DNA from: an uncultured Roseburia sp.
GTDB taxonomy: Bacteria; Bacillota; Clostridia; Lachnospirales; Lachnospiraceae
Assembly: GCA_947070915.1 (NCBI GenBank)
Contig: CAMTDY010000020.1
Coordinates: forward strand, 1 to 23,126
DNA: 23,126 bases
Direction: 5' to 3'
The notes under the pieces were generated by a model that worked only from the letters and a program-made list of their open reading frames with translations, was not told where the DNA came from and did no database searches. Numbering within the stretch: the first letter of the stretch is position 1; the number at the start of each line of letters is the position of its first letter. This document shows positions 13,786 to 21,865 of this stretch, in pieces. Position numbers and translations under genes: made by a program.

Positions 13786-14379
13786 TCATAGCTTTGCTAA
13801 AATATCACTCAGTCTTTGTTTCATATATTCCTTCAACCATGTCGGGGATAGGATTCGAAATTCAAGATTGCTAGCGATCATGACACTAATAAAAAGATCC
13901 GGCTCAAAGAATGCGTACGTATAGGTTCCATCTGCATTTTTTTCACAAATAAAATAATCCAGCACAGCAGTGGACTTCCGTTCTCCGATTAGTTCAAGTT
14001 TAGCAAAATACGGCTCTTTCACTACGTTACTATTCAGCTTGGTTTCCGTGATCTTACCCAGAATATCCGCCTGATTTCCATATTTTTGATAGCCGAATGC
14101 ACCGATATTTTGGCATTGCTCCGCCAGCGAACGCATCATATTTTTTTCATTCTCAGACAAAAAAAAGCTGGGAAGGGTAAATTCCTTCTCATACCAATAT
14201 CCGCGTTTCCTGCCACAATAAACGAGTGGAGCGTTCATCGACTCGCGCATATACTCGATATCCCTCTGCGCCTGCCTTACAGAAATCTCAAAATGTTGTG
14301 ATAAGGCACTTGCATTCGGATAACTGCTATTGATCACTTTGTTATGAAACCATGTGATTCTCTGATAATTTGAAATAAT
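13786..14379 (-). CDS. HTH/WYL-type transcriptional regulator, probably with ATT start
   Basis: The N-terminal winged HTH reads YQRITWFHNKVINSSYPNAS then LSQHFEISVRQAQRDIEYMR, as in DeoR/YafY-type regulators. The C-terminal part, with FEPDLFISVMIASNLEFRIL and SPTWLKEYMKQRLSDIL, matches the WYL and trailing domain. The first standard start in frame is a GTG at 14337, but that would remove the first HTH helix. Reading on upstream gives S-N-Y-Q-R-I-T-W, preceded by ATT codons at 14379 and 14376 just after GAGGTG, and a TGA further up. An ATT start, or an ATG mutated to ATT, is therefore likely. The full form has 197 aa, short for the family (about 300). It lies 45 nt after the 14425 gene. WYL proteins often bind nucleotides or respond to DNA damage. 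Confidence 0.7.
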   Translation of the reverse strand: MISNYQRITWFHNKVINSSYPNASALSQHFEISVRQAQRDIEYMRESMNAPLVYCGRKRGYWYEKEFTLPSFFLSENEKNMMRSLAEQCQNIGAFGYQKYGNQADILGKITETKLNSNVVKEPYFAKLELIGERKSTAVLDYFICEKNADGTYTYAFFEPDLFISVMIASNLEFRILSPTWLKEYMKQRLSDILAKL

Positions 14380-14424
14380 ATCACCTCATTTTTTGAACAC
14401 ACATACATACCTCTTTCAACGTCA

Positions 14425-15513
14425 TCATTGGCAGGAACCAATGTTTCGATATTTCCTTAAAACATACAAAGCCTTGTCCACATCATGATCATCCGGATTC
14501 ACTATTTCAGCCCGGTTTGACAGCCCGCAGATGCGGCGGGATTCATCGCCAAAGGTAACCCTGCGGTTATTTGGGCATTTACACAATCTCTCAGGAAACT
14601 GTTCTTTGAACCATAGATATAAATCATGGTCCTCCTCATATAAAAGATTGGCAAATTCACTTATATTCTGGAAATGATTGAAATAAATGCACAGCATAAA
14701 GGATTCATTATCCGCATAAAAGCCACATATATTTTTCCCCTTGTACACATATTCTACTTTCCACTTAAAATCTGAGACAATCCCTCTCAGTGGCTTTATC
14801 CTTACTTTGACACTCATCCCTGATAAGTTGTTTTCTAATTTTCTGACAGCTTCAGAACTTCTGGCAGACAGTGTTTTGCATATGTCATTTACCGTTGGGA
14901 TTGGGGCATATGCATTTTTGAAATCAAGGCGAAGAAAATTCATCCACTTGTATTTACTGTCAGGCGCTTTACACAAATACGCTATACCCTCCATCATCCG
15001 GGGATATTCTCCGTGAACGATATGGACAATATCCCCGATTTCAGACACCCGAATACCCCCTTTGACCAATACTTCATACCGCCCGGCGTTATATTGTGAT
15101 TCATGGATGCGGTTCATCTGCTCCATAACTTCAGTGTAGTCTTCTTTCCGTATCATCAATGCACCTGTTTTTTTATCAATCTCCTCGCTTTTCACTCCTA
15201 TGCGATACAGGTACGTGGCATAAAACTGTATCGCCTGCTGAAATGTGTTTCTCAGCGTGCTTTCTCTAGCATTTGTTACATGCTCCTTCTCCTTTTTTGG
15301 CTGCACTCCCTGCTTTTTTAATTTTGCCATATATACTTCGTAAGGTTCCGGAAACACCATGTATTCCTCCGGTCTCTGATACATCTCACGATAGAGGGAA
15401 TGCATAAACTGATAAAACTGCAACTGCCCGTTTTCTTCCTGATGATCGGACAATTCAAAGGGGGCAATCATGTCTATGCAATGTCTGATTGAACGCTGTG
15501 CATATGTCTCCAT
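14425..15513 (-). CDS. Unrecognised 362-aa protein
   Basis: I do not recognise the family. The protein is soluble, with no signal peptide or membrane segment. A charged helical N-terminal half (about 1-140) contains RESTLRNTFQQAIQFYATYL. The middle has IVHIVHGEYPRMMEGIAYL. The C-terminal part (about 225-362) has strands such as VKVRIKPLRGIVSDFKWKVE and LCIYFNHFQNISEFANLLYE, followed by a Cys-containing stretch CKCPNN...RRICGLSNRAEI. The latter segment vaguely recalls small-ligand or DUF3788-like domains, but too weakly to assign. AAAGGAG about 9-10 nt before the ATG gives a good start. It lies 36 nt downstream of the AraC-GyrI gene, so the two probably share a transcript. Confidence 0.6.
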   Translation of the reverse strand: METYAQRSIRHCIDMIAPFELSDHQEENGQLQFYQFMHSLYREMYQRPEEYMVFPEPYEVYMAKLKKQGVQPKKEKEHVTNARESTLRNTFQQAIQFYATYLYRIGVKSEEIDKKTGALMIRKEDYTEVMEQMNRIHESQYNAGRYEVLVKGGIRVSEIGDIVHIVHGEYPRMMEGIAYLCKAPDSKYKWMNFLRLDFKNAYAPIPTVNDICKTLSARSSEAVRKLENNLSGMSVKVRIKPLRGIVSDFKWKVEYVYKGKNICGFYADNESFMLCIYFNHFQNISEFANLLYEEDHDLYLWFKEQFPERLCKCPNNRRVTFGDESRRICGLSNRAEIVNPDDHDVDKALYVLRKYRNIGSCQ

Positions 15514-15549
15514 GTTTCTCTTTCTCCTTTGCTTATTCTGTCCCTTTTC

Positions 15550-16410
15550 TCATTTTTTCTTTCTGATTGGAATCCATATCTCCGCATAGTAATTCTCGTC
15601 GGCTGTCCCACCGGGATATTTCCCTGCGTCGTCATACATTTCAACACAGTACCCCGCCGCAATTTCATAGTCCCGCTGCGCCGGAAGCCATTCTGAAAAA
15701 ATCTTGGTATTTACCGCCTGCATCGTCTGCGAAAGCACTCCTTTACATGGAAAAACCGCCCACGTAAAAGCAGGAATGGTTTTTACTTCCAGCCCCTCCA
15801 CAATGTCAATCGACGGATTATAAATATCCGCAATCAAATACGAAAACCGATCATTCCCCATCTGTGGGTCAATATTGATGCCATACATTCCGCAGACATA
15901 TTCCCCTCTTCCCGATGCAAAATGCTCCTCCCAGAATGAGGGAATATCCTGTTTGGCATCCTTGTAACTAAATTCCTTCGATGCGCCCAAAACCGTAAAA
16001 GCTTCCTTTTTCACAATTCGATAATCCATAGTATAACCGCCTTTCAAAGATATTGTCAATTTCAGCGGTGCGAAATCCTTGATCATCGCCTTATCTTTTC
16101 GCACACTGGAAGGCGAATGTCCATGAAAACGGGTAAAAGCTTTGGTAAAGCTGTCAGGCGATTCATATCCATATTTGATTGCAAGCTCCATCACGGTACT
16201 GTCATTCGCTAGCAGCTCCTGTCCGGCAAGCGCCAGTCTGCGGTTCCTGATATATTCCGTCAGGGTATAGCCACATAAAATACCAAAACCTTTATGAAAA
16301 TAGAATGGCGAAATATGAACATGGTCAGCCACATCATACATTGTGATATCTTCTGTGATATGTTTCTCGATATAACTAACCGCCTCGCTTATCGCTTCTG
16401 TCCATTCCAT
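15550..16410 (-). CDS. AraC-family regulator with GyrI-like effector-binding domain
   Basis: A 286-aa protein. Residues about 5-105 are a double AraC HTH (DVADHVHISPFYFHKGFGIL; LAIKYGYESPDSFTKAFTRF). Residues about 127-286 are a GyrI-like small-molecule binding domain (MDYRIVKKEAFTVLGASKEF at the start, EIWIPI at the end). This is the MarA/Rob or SoxS-with-sensor layout used for drug and stress responses. AAGGGGG 7 nt before the ATG supports the start. A TATACT (-10-like, 16438-16443) lies upstream without a good -35, as is usual for activator-dependent promoters. It probably heads the unit with the 362-aa protein. Effector unknown. Confidence 0.9.
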   Translation of the reverse strand: MEWTEAISEAVSYIEKHITEDITMYDVADHVHISPFYFHKGFGILCGYTLTEYIRNRRLALAGQELLANDSTVMELAIKYGYESPDSFTKAFTRFHGHSPSSVRKDKAMIKDFAPLKLTISLKGGYTMDYRIVKKEAFTVLGASKEFSYKDAKQDIPSFWEEHFASGRGEYVCGMYGINIDPQMGNDRFSYLIADIYNPSIDIVEGLEVKTIPAFTWAVFPCKGVLSQTMQAVNTKIFSEWLPAQRDYEIAAGYCVEMYDDAGKYPGGTADENYYAEIWIPIRKKK

Positions 16411-16508
16411 AGTTATTGCCCCCTTCGCTGTGATTACAGTATACTTTATTGGTTCTTTGATGTTCCGACATTATTTGCCCGATTTTGTCCGAGGTCGTTG
16501 CTTTCATT

Positions 16509-18272
16509 CTATCTCGCTCTCTTTACCAAATTGACCACTTGTTTAAGGCTCATCTCTCCCATATCCTGTTTATCACTCTCTGCGTCTCTTTGTCTCACGG
16601 ATACAGACATATTATTTTTCTCGTTTTCTCCTATGATAATCATATATGGCACCTTATCCATGCGGGCTTCACGGATCTTAAATCCAAGTTTCTCACTTCT
16701 GACATCCACTTCTACCCGAATATCATTTTCTTCCAAAGCCCTCTCAACTTTCTTAGCATAATCATTATATTTATCTGAAACTGGAAGAACTTTAACCTGT
16801 ACAGGTGCAATCCATGCAGGAAATTTCCCCGCATAATGTTCCAGTAAAATACCAATAAAACGTTCCATCGATCCAAATACAACTCTGTGCAGCATGATCG
16901 GGCGATGTTTCTCTCCATCTGCCCCAATATAGTCAATATCAAATCTTTGCGGAAGCTGAAAATCAAGCTGAATCGTTCCGCATTGCCACGTTCTGCCTAT
17001 GGAATCTTTCAGATGAAAATCAAGTTTCGGTCCATAAAATGCACCATCCCCTTCATTTACCACATAAGATTTACCCATTCCCTGCACTGCTTTTTCTAAA
17101 GCTTCCGTAGCAAGATGCCAATCCTCATCACTTCCTATGGAATGCTCCGGTCTCGTTGACAATTCAATTTCATATGAGAAACCAAACTTCCGGTAAATTT
17201 CATCAATAAGATGCATAACACCTTGTATCTCATCTATTACCTGATCTTCTCTCATAAAAATGTGAGCGTCATCCTGCGTAAATGAACGTACTCTCATGAG
17301 ACCATGTAATGTTCCGGACTTTTCATTACGATGTACAAGTCCTAACTCTCCCATCCGCATAGGAAGCTCCTTATATGACCTCGGTTTTAATTTATATACT
17401 AACATTCCACCCGGACAACTCATTGGCTTAATTGCATAATCATCTTCTTCAACCTTTAGAGAGTACATGGAATCCCGATAAAAATCCCAATGACCGGATG
17501 TCTCCCAAAGACTTCTTTCCAACATAATGGGCGTAGAAATTTCAACATATCGTTCTCTGCGATGGATTTTCCTCCAATAATCAATCAACAGGTTCTTCAA
17601 TATCATTCCCTTTGGCAAGAATACTGGCAATCCCGGTCCTTCATCAAAAATCGTAAATATTTCAAGTTCCTTTCCCAATTTTCTGTGGTCTCTTGCTTTA
17701 GCTTCTTCAACCATATGCAAATATTCCTCCAATTGTGCCGCTTTTGGGAAAGATATGCCATAGATTCTCGTAAGCATTTGATTTTTTTCGCTGCCTCTCC
17801 AATAGGCTCCAGCCACTGACAACAGCTTGATTGCTTTAATGTGACACACATTAGAAATATGTGGTCCTGCACAAAACTCCTCATATTCTCCCTGCTTATA
17901 GAAGCTGATTTGCTCTGCATCATTCAGTTCCTGAATCAGCTCAATTTTATACTTTTCGCCTGCTTTCTCCATAAAGCTAAGAGCTTCTTCTTTTGACTTC
18001 TCATAAACTTGCAAGGAGAGAGACTCCTTTACAATTTTTCGCATTTCTGCTTCGACTGCCTTTAAATGCTCTTCTGAAAATGAAAATTCAAACTGAAAAT
18101 CATAATAAAATCCATTTTCGATTGCCGGACCAATGGCACACTTCGTTTCCGGATATAAACGTTTTACAGCCTGTGCAAGCACATGTGCGCTCGTATGCCA
18201 AAATGCCTTTTTGCCCTCCTGTTCTTCAAAGTTTACTTCTACAATTTCCCCATTTTTTCGTAGAACCTTCAT
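16509..18272 (-). CDS. thrS: Threonyl-tRNA synthetase, TGS-less form
   Basis: Charges tRNA-Thr with threonine. Counting from ATG 18272 (587 aa), the editing domain has H26-x3-H30 and C134-x3-H138, and catalytic zinc ligands are C286, H337 and H462. Class II motif 2 (LVHRNEKSGTLHGLMRVRSF) and motif 3 (VVFGSMERFIGILLEHY) are present, and the C-terminal anticodon-binding domain runs from about 488. The usual N-terminal TGS domain of about 60 residues is absent, as in some clostridial ThrS. The frame extends upstream to 18350, but those 26 codons lie in the leader, overlap its terminator, and include a hydrophobic non-conserved stretch. AAAGGAG 9 nt before 18272 marks that ATG as the start. Expression is controlled by the T-box leader. 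Confidence 0.95.
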   Translation of the reverse strand: MKVLRKNGEIVEVNFEEQEGKKAFWHTSAHVLAQAVKRLYPETKCAIGPAIENGFYYDFQFEFSFSEEHLKAVEAEMRKIVKESLSLQVYEKSKEEALSFMEKAGEKYKIELIQELNDAEQISFYKQGEYEEFCAGPHISNVCHIKAIKLLSVAGAYWRGSEKNQMLTRIYGISFPKAAQLEEYLHMVEEAKARDHRKLGKELEIFTIFDEGPGLPVFLPKGMILKNLLIDYWRKIHRRERYVEISTPIMLERSLWETSGHWDFYRDSMYSLKVEEDDYAIKPMSCPGGMLVYKLKPRSYKELPMRMGELGLVHRNEKSGTLHGLMRVRSFTQDDAHIFMREDQVIDEIQGVMHLIDEIYRKFGFSYEIELSTRPEHSIGSDEDWHLATEALEKAVQGMGKSYVVNEGDGAFYGPKLDFHLKDSIGRTWQCGTIQLDFQLPQRFDIDYIGADGEKHRPIMLHRVVFGSMERFIGILLEHYAGKFPAWIAPVQVKVLPVSDKYNDYAKKVERALEENDIRVEVDVRSEKLGFKIREARMDKVPYMIIIGENEKNNMSVSVRQRDAESDKQDMGEMSLKQVVNLVKRAR

Positions 18273-18321
18273 AATTTGTTGCTCCTTTCTCTTTTCCGCT
18301 TTAACTATTTGGCAACAACAT

Positions 18322-18367
18322 AAGAAAAGCACCCATAAGACCATAATCATATAATCTTAAGGGTGCA
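18322..18367 (-). terminator. T-box regulated intrinsic terminator
   Basis: Arms GCACCC (18361-18366) and GGGTGC (18329-18334), read on the minus strand, with inner AAGA/TCTT pairing, are followed by TTTTCTTA. The 5' arm lies just after the T-box core, so it is mutually exclusive with antiterminator formation. Confidence 0.88.
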
Positions 18368-18575
18368 CTTAGCACGGTTCCACCTTAACTTTTCACTTCA
18401 GATTCTATCAAATCCTATCCTTTAACGCAGGCATACGGTAACACTTACTCATTTCAGCGTTACAGCTCTGGAATGGTTTTCGTCTAATTTCCACATAAAT
18501 AGCTTCCACCAAGTACTATTCTCTCTGGATGTTTCCAACTAAACTACTTTTTTCCGTCATCGCTTTTCTTATGTT
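18322..18575 (-). promoter_or_regulatory. T-box riboswitch leader of thrS (specifier ACC)
   Basis: Read on the minus strand, the leader shows stem I features in order: GATGACGG at its base, CCAGAGAG (GA-rich motif), then GGTGGAAGC, then the specifier loop GAAAACCATT containing ACC (Thr) followed by A. The conserved T-box core AAGGTGGAACCGTGC (18372-18386) follows, then a terminator. Uncharged tRNA-Thr would pair its anticodon with ACC and its acceptor end with the T-box, favouring antitermination. This matches the thrS gene immediately downstream. Confidence 0.93.
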
Positions 18576-18584
18576 ATTGGTAAT

Positions 18585-18613
18585 ACATTATCACAACTTC
18601 CCTATTTTGTCAA
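18585..18613 (-). promoter_or_regulatory. Promoter of the thrS T-box leader
   Basis: On the minus strand a consensus -35 TTGACA (18608-18613), a 17-bp spacer and an extended -10 TGA-TAATGT (18585-18590 for the hexamer) precede the leader start by a few bases. This is the clearest sigma-A-type promoter in the window. Confidence 0.8.
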
Positions 18614-18660
18614 TGTTCATATTTTCTTAAGTTCTCCCCCTACTACAATACAACAATTTT

Positions 18661-19167
18661 CTATCGGTAAATCACATATTCTTCCAAGTCACGTCTGTGA
18701 AAATGTTCCTTTGAAGGTTCCGCATCCGTATAACCCATAATTAAAATCGCAACAGGTTCTACGTTATCAGGCAGATCAAATTCGACCCGGACAGCTTCCG
18801 GGATAAAATACATGATCCACGTTGATCCTATACCCAAATCTGCCGCCTCCAACATCATATGTGTGGCGACAATGCTTGCATCAATTTCGCCGCTGTGCTT
18901 ATTATCATAGCTGCGCTTCCAACACTTATCCTTGTTATAACAAATAATGAATGCGAGCGGTGCATTATAATGACACTCGGTGCATTTCTTCAGGGTTGCA
19001 ATCCCCTTTGGAGAGTGAACCACAATGATCTTCTGCGGCTGGTTATTATGGGCAGTCGGTGCAGCATTTCCCGCCATTAAAATCTGATCTATTACTTCTT
19101 TTGGAATTGACATTTGACTGAAATCACGTGCAGAATACCTCTTAGCTGCAAGTTCCTGAAAATCCAT
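18661..19167 (-). CDS. Nitroreductase-family flavoprotein
   Basis: A 168-aa FMN-dependent oxidoreductase of the NAD(P)H nitroreductase family. The N-terminal KRYSARDF supplies the FMN phosphate-binding Arg pair. AGNAAPTAHNNQPQKIIVV is the classic APTAxNxQPW/F-type loop. ATHMMLEAADLGIGSTWI is the dimer and FMN helix, with IMGY near the end. The length is at the short end for the family, typical of clostridial members. GGAGG about 9 nt before the ATG fixes the start. It is the last gene of the 22913-18661 run. The upstream partner GyrI-like gene is broken; the flavin reductase-like gene before that could act in the same redox pathway. Substrate unknown. Confidence 0.9.
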   Translation of the reverse strand: MDFQELAAKRYSARDFSQMSIPKEVIDQILMAGNAAPTAHNNQPQKIIVVHSPKGIATLKKCTECHYNAPLAFIICYNKDKCWKRSYDNKHSGEIDASIVATHMMLEAADLGIGSTWIMYFIPEAVRVEFDLPDNVEPVAILIMGYTDAEPSKEHFHRRDLEEYVIYR

Positions 19168-19215
19168 TTTTAAGTCCTCCTAACATATACACCTTAACTG
19201 ATGGTTAACTAAAGT

Positions 19216-19701
19216 TTAGCAGTCAATCGAAATCCCGTAATCCAGAATTACATTTCCTTTTTCATCCGGCGTTGTGAATCTTGGACAGTTGTAACGTTCA
19301 AAGCACCAGTCATCTTCTTTTCGATTAAAATGACGTGCCTTTAACTTGGCAAGGCACATATTATGCGTATCCATTGTATAAAATTCACCACTGTTTTCCT
19401 TATCATACAGATAACACACCGCATAATTTAATGGTTCAATATCCACATATTCAAAACTCTCTGGAACTTCCGTATCCGCTGGAAAAAACATTCCAATCCA
19501 ATATTCCGGCATACCATCCACTATATGCACTGCGCCGATGTAAGCATCCCCATTAAAAGGAAGACGCTCCTTTGCTTCCAATGTTTCAAACCAGTTATTC
19601 TCCCACCATTCACCTCAATTAGGATTTTCTCTATATCTTTTACCAATCAGCCGCGCCGCAGGGCAGCTTTCCTTTTTTATTTCTATTATTTTAACAGCCA
19701 T
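19216..19701 (-). pseudogene. GyrI-like effector-binding protein interrupted by in-frame TGA
   Basis: The gene should start at ATG 19701, which shares one base with the TGA stop of the flavin reductase-like gene and has GGAGGT 8 nt upstream. The frame then reads MAVKIIEIKKESCPAARLIG and continues to N28, where codon 29 is TGA (19615-19617). It goes on without a frame change as GEWWENNWFETLEAKE and so on to the stop at 19216. The C-terminal part (EYVDIEPLNYAVCYLY; FERYNCPRFTTPDEKG) matches stand-alone GyrI-like small-molecule binding proteins. The part after the stop can also be read from a TTG at 19581 (121 aa), but no ribosome binding site supports that. TGA is one change from TGG (Trp). It is a recent nonsense pseudogene or a readthrough case. 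Confidence 0.8.
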
Positions 19702-20276
19702 CAGCAAACACCTCCAAAATCTCCGATTTTTCCTAGCAGCTTCCCGATGCTGTGGTACATTCCCGAATAAACCACAGGGTCTATTTTTGTAAGGTCAACA
19801 CCAAAAGTGTCTCCACAAATAAACTGCTCGTCTATCTGAACATTTTTGATTTTACAGAAAAAAGTAGCAGAATCTCCTGTCTCAACAGTTTGTACCACTT
19901 CGCATTCATAAACCCATCTACTTGAATCAAGAACGGGAACATCCACGGCTTCCCCTCTGCTGACACTGTAATGAGCTGCATCTTTAGGACCGTCTTCGGC
20001 GCGGTGCGTGCCAAAATAGTCCATAAGTCCAAGTATATCCGTGCTGACAAGGTTGGCGCTTAAAACACCTGTCCGAAGCACGTTCTTTTTCGTTCTTTTT
20101 GTACCGAACATACTAATGACCAGCAAATAATCATGATCCCTTTCGCATGTAACACTGACCCATGTGATCGGGGCAAAGTTATGCGTCCCGTCTTCATTAT
20201 TCGTGCCGATGATAAAAGCCGGCTGAACACACATCGAAAAATGTGGTCCCATTGATTTTCTTTTTACCGTTTCCAT
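19701..20276 (-). CDS. Flavin reductase-family protein (FMN-binding split barrel)
   Basis: A 191-aa protein of the flavin reductase/FMN-binding split-barrel family. The N-terminal KSMGPHFSMCVQPAFIIGT and THNFAPITWVSVTCERD are typical of its flavin-binding core. FGTKRTKKNVLRTGVLSANL is also characteristic and HYSVSRGEAVDVPVLDSS follows. The C-terminus (DPVVYSGMYHSIGKLLGKIG) is as usual. AAGGAGGG 7 nt before the ATG lies inside the end of the Nudix reading frame. Its stop overlaps the start of the GyrI-like gene by one base, so the three are translationally coupled. It may supply reduced flavin to, or work in parallel with, the nitroreductase downstream. Confidence 0.9.
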   Translation of the reverse strand: METVKRKSMGPHFSMCVQPAFIIGTNNEDGTHNFAPITWVSVTCERDHDYLLVISMFGTKRTKKNVLRTGVLSANLVSTDILGLMDYFGTHRAEDGPKDAAHYSVSRGEAVDVPVLDSSRWVYECEVVQTVETGDSATFFCKIKNVQIDEQFICGDTFGVDLTKIDPVVYSGMYHSIGKLLGKIGDFGGVC

Positions 20277-20389
20277 ATGTTATGTTTTCCCTCCTTCAAA
20301 CTTACCGAATCCCCTGCCACCATTTTAACAAGCTGCCATGCAATACTGCCCTCCCGAAGCAATCCCGGGGCATCCTCAAACTTCACCTA
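20264..20389 (-). pseudogene. C-terminal remnant of the Nudix gene after a premature TAG
   Basis: Directly after the TAG at 20387-20389 the same frame continues for 40 codons to a TAA at 20264. It contains KFEDAPGLLREGSIAWQL, the usual C-terminal helix region of zinc-ribbon Nudix proteins of this type. Read through, the gene would end 13 nt inside the flavin reductase-like gene. TAG is one G-to-A step from TGG, and Trp at this place suits the family. Confidence 0.75.
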
Positions 20390-20800
20390 CTGTGCATCGT
20401 CCACTTCCCCCGACAAGGAAAAATCTTTCTTTTCCGCGACAGCCTTAAACCCAAGCATTAGCATTTCCTTTTTCTCATAGGGATAGCTTTTTACATACTC
20501 TACGGACTTCACATGCAGACCCAATTCTTCACCAATCTCGCGCACTACAGTCTCCTCGGCGGATTCTCCGGGTTTCATGATTCCGGCAACGCATACATAC
20601 TTCGTTGTTGATACATAATTCTGACACAGCAGCGCAATCTCGCCACATTCATTCACAACCGCCGCAATAACGCTGGTTGTAAACATATCCCACAGCGGCG
20701 TTTCACACTGTGCACAATATGGTATGAGCCCCTCATCGCCAATCTCTTTTAATTCCGCTTTCTTCCCACAATGGGGACAATACTGAAAACGCATAACCAT
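20387..20800 (-). CDS. Zinc-ribbon Nudix hydrolase, truncated at the C-terminus
   Basis: A NudC-like protein that would hydrolyse a nucleoside diphosphate derivative, possibly NADH. A zinc ribbon, C8-x2-C11 and C29-x2-C32, precedes the Nudix fold. The Nudix box fits GX5EX7REUXEEXGU: G73, E79, then REIGEELGL at 87-95. The protein stops at residue 137 (SGEVDDAQ), where homologues go on for about 40 residues; the missing part lies in frame after the TAG. Either ATG 20800 or ATG 20794 (MRFQYCPHCG) can be the start. GGAGG is only about 3 nt from the first and 9 nt from the second, so 20794 is better spaced. The truncated protein keeps the catalytic box but may be unstable. Confidence 0.82.
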   Translation of the reverse strand: MVMRFQYCPHCGKKAELKEIGDEGLIPYCAQCETPLWDMFTTSVIAAVVNECGEIALLCQNYVSTTKYVCVAGIMKPGESAEETVVREIGEELGLHVKSVEYVKSYPYEKKEMLMLGFKAVAEKKDFSLSGEVDDAQ

Positions 20801-20839
20801 ACACCTCCGTCACTTTGCACTAAATCTTTTTTTTCGCAT

Positions 20840-21835
20840 CTACCAGTTCAATGACTGGTATTCAATGGCACGCTCACGCAATATAAGATCCTGCAATGCC
20901 GCATCTACCGATTTTCCTTCAAACAATACGGCGTTAATCTGCTCCACAATCGGCATGTTTACATGATGCTTGTTGGCCAGTGCCATTGCCGCCTTGGCAC
21001 AGTTCACTCCCTCAATCTCCTGACGGATTTCCTTTTTTGCCTCTTCTAACGTCTTTCCCTTTCCAAGCAAATAGCCGCAGTTGTGATTCCGGCTGTGCGT
21101 GCTCGTACACGTCACAATGAGATCGCCGATCCCTGACAAGCCGAAAAAAGATTCCATTTTTCCCCCCATCTCCATGCCGAGACGGCTGATTTCTGCGATG
21201 CCTCTTGTCATAAGCGCCGCCTTTGTATTGTCCCCCAGCCCCATCCCTTCCAAAATGCCGGCAGCGAGCGCAATCACGTTTTTCAATGCCCCACCGATCT
21301 CAATGCCAATCCGGTCCGGGCTCACATATACTCGAAAACAATTTGCCATAAACACATCCTGAATAAATACCGCTGTCTTTTCTGTCCTCCCACCAACTAC
21401 AACCGTAGTCGGCATGCCCTTGGAAATCTCCTCCGCATGGCTCGGTCCGGAAAGAATGGCAACATCCGCCTGGGGAAGCTCATCCTCCAATATCTCACAC
21501 ATTGTCATAAGCGTTTTATCTTCAATTCCTTTTGCCACATTGACGACAATCTGGCCGGGCTTAACAAACGGTTTCATAAGCCGCGCAGTCGAGCGCATAT
21601 AAGGAGACGCCACCGAAACGACAATAATATCCTTGTCTTTACATGCCTCTTCGACATCGTCTGCAATTTTTACTGAATTCGGAAACCTCGTCCCCGGCAG
21701 GCAGTCCACATGCTCCCGCTTTTTCCGGAACTTGTTTGTTGCTGACCACAGCACAACCCGGTGACCATTATTTGCACATAAAATGGCAAGCGCTGTTCCC
21801 CAGCTTCCTGCTCCCAAAAAACATATTCGTTTCAT
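20840..21835 (-). CDS. gpsA: NAD(P)-dependent glycerol-3-phosphate dehydrogenase
   Basis: A 331-aa cytoplasmic enzyme that interconverts dihydroxyacetone phosphate and sn-glycerol 3-phosphate for phospholipid synthesis. The N-terminal Rossmann fold starts with GAGSWGTALA (8-17). Further family marks are NVAKGIE with the substrate-binding Lys, ILSGPSHAEEISKGMPTTVV, GIEIGGALKNVIALAAGI with the catalytic Lys, and FFGLSGIGDLIVTCTSTHSR followed by N. The length is normal for GpsA. The ribosome binding site is weak (AAAGGAA at a long distance). It lies 30 nt after the metallophosphoesterase gene and 39 nt before the Nudix gene. The usual neighbours plsY and der are not in this window. Confidence 0.95.
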   Translation of the reverse strand: MKRICFLGAGSWGTALAILCANNGHRVVLWSATNKFRKKREHVDCLPGTRFPNSVKIADDVEEACKDKDIIVVSVASPYMRSTARLMKPFVKPGQIVVNVAKGIEDKTLMTMCEILEDELPQADVAILSGPSHAEEISKGMPTTVVVGGRTEKTAVFIQDVFMANCFRVYVSPDRIGIEIGGALKNVIALAAGILEGMGLGDNTKAALMTRGIAEISRLGMEMGGKMESFFGLSGIGDLIVTCTSTHSRNHNCGYLLGKGKTLEEAKKEIRQEIEGVNCAKAAMALANKHHVNMPIVEQINAVLFEGKSVDAALQDLILRERAIEYQSLNW

Positions 21836-21865
21836 TCTTCTTTATGTTTCCTTTCTCCAAATTTA

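Noticed and set aside
18273..18350. 26 extra N-terminal codons for ThrS
   Set aside because: They overlap the leader terminator; the ribosome binding site and the family alignment place the start at 18272.
19216..19581. Intact 121-aa gene from a TTG start
   Set aside because: Upstream in-frame sequence is clearly homologous coding with a coupled ATG at 19701, so the TTG frame is the 3' part of an interrupted gene.
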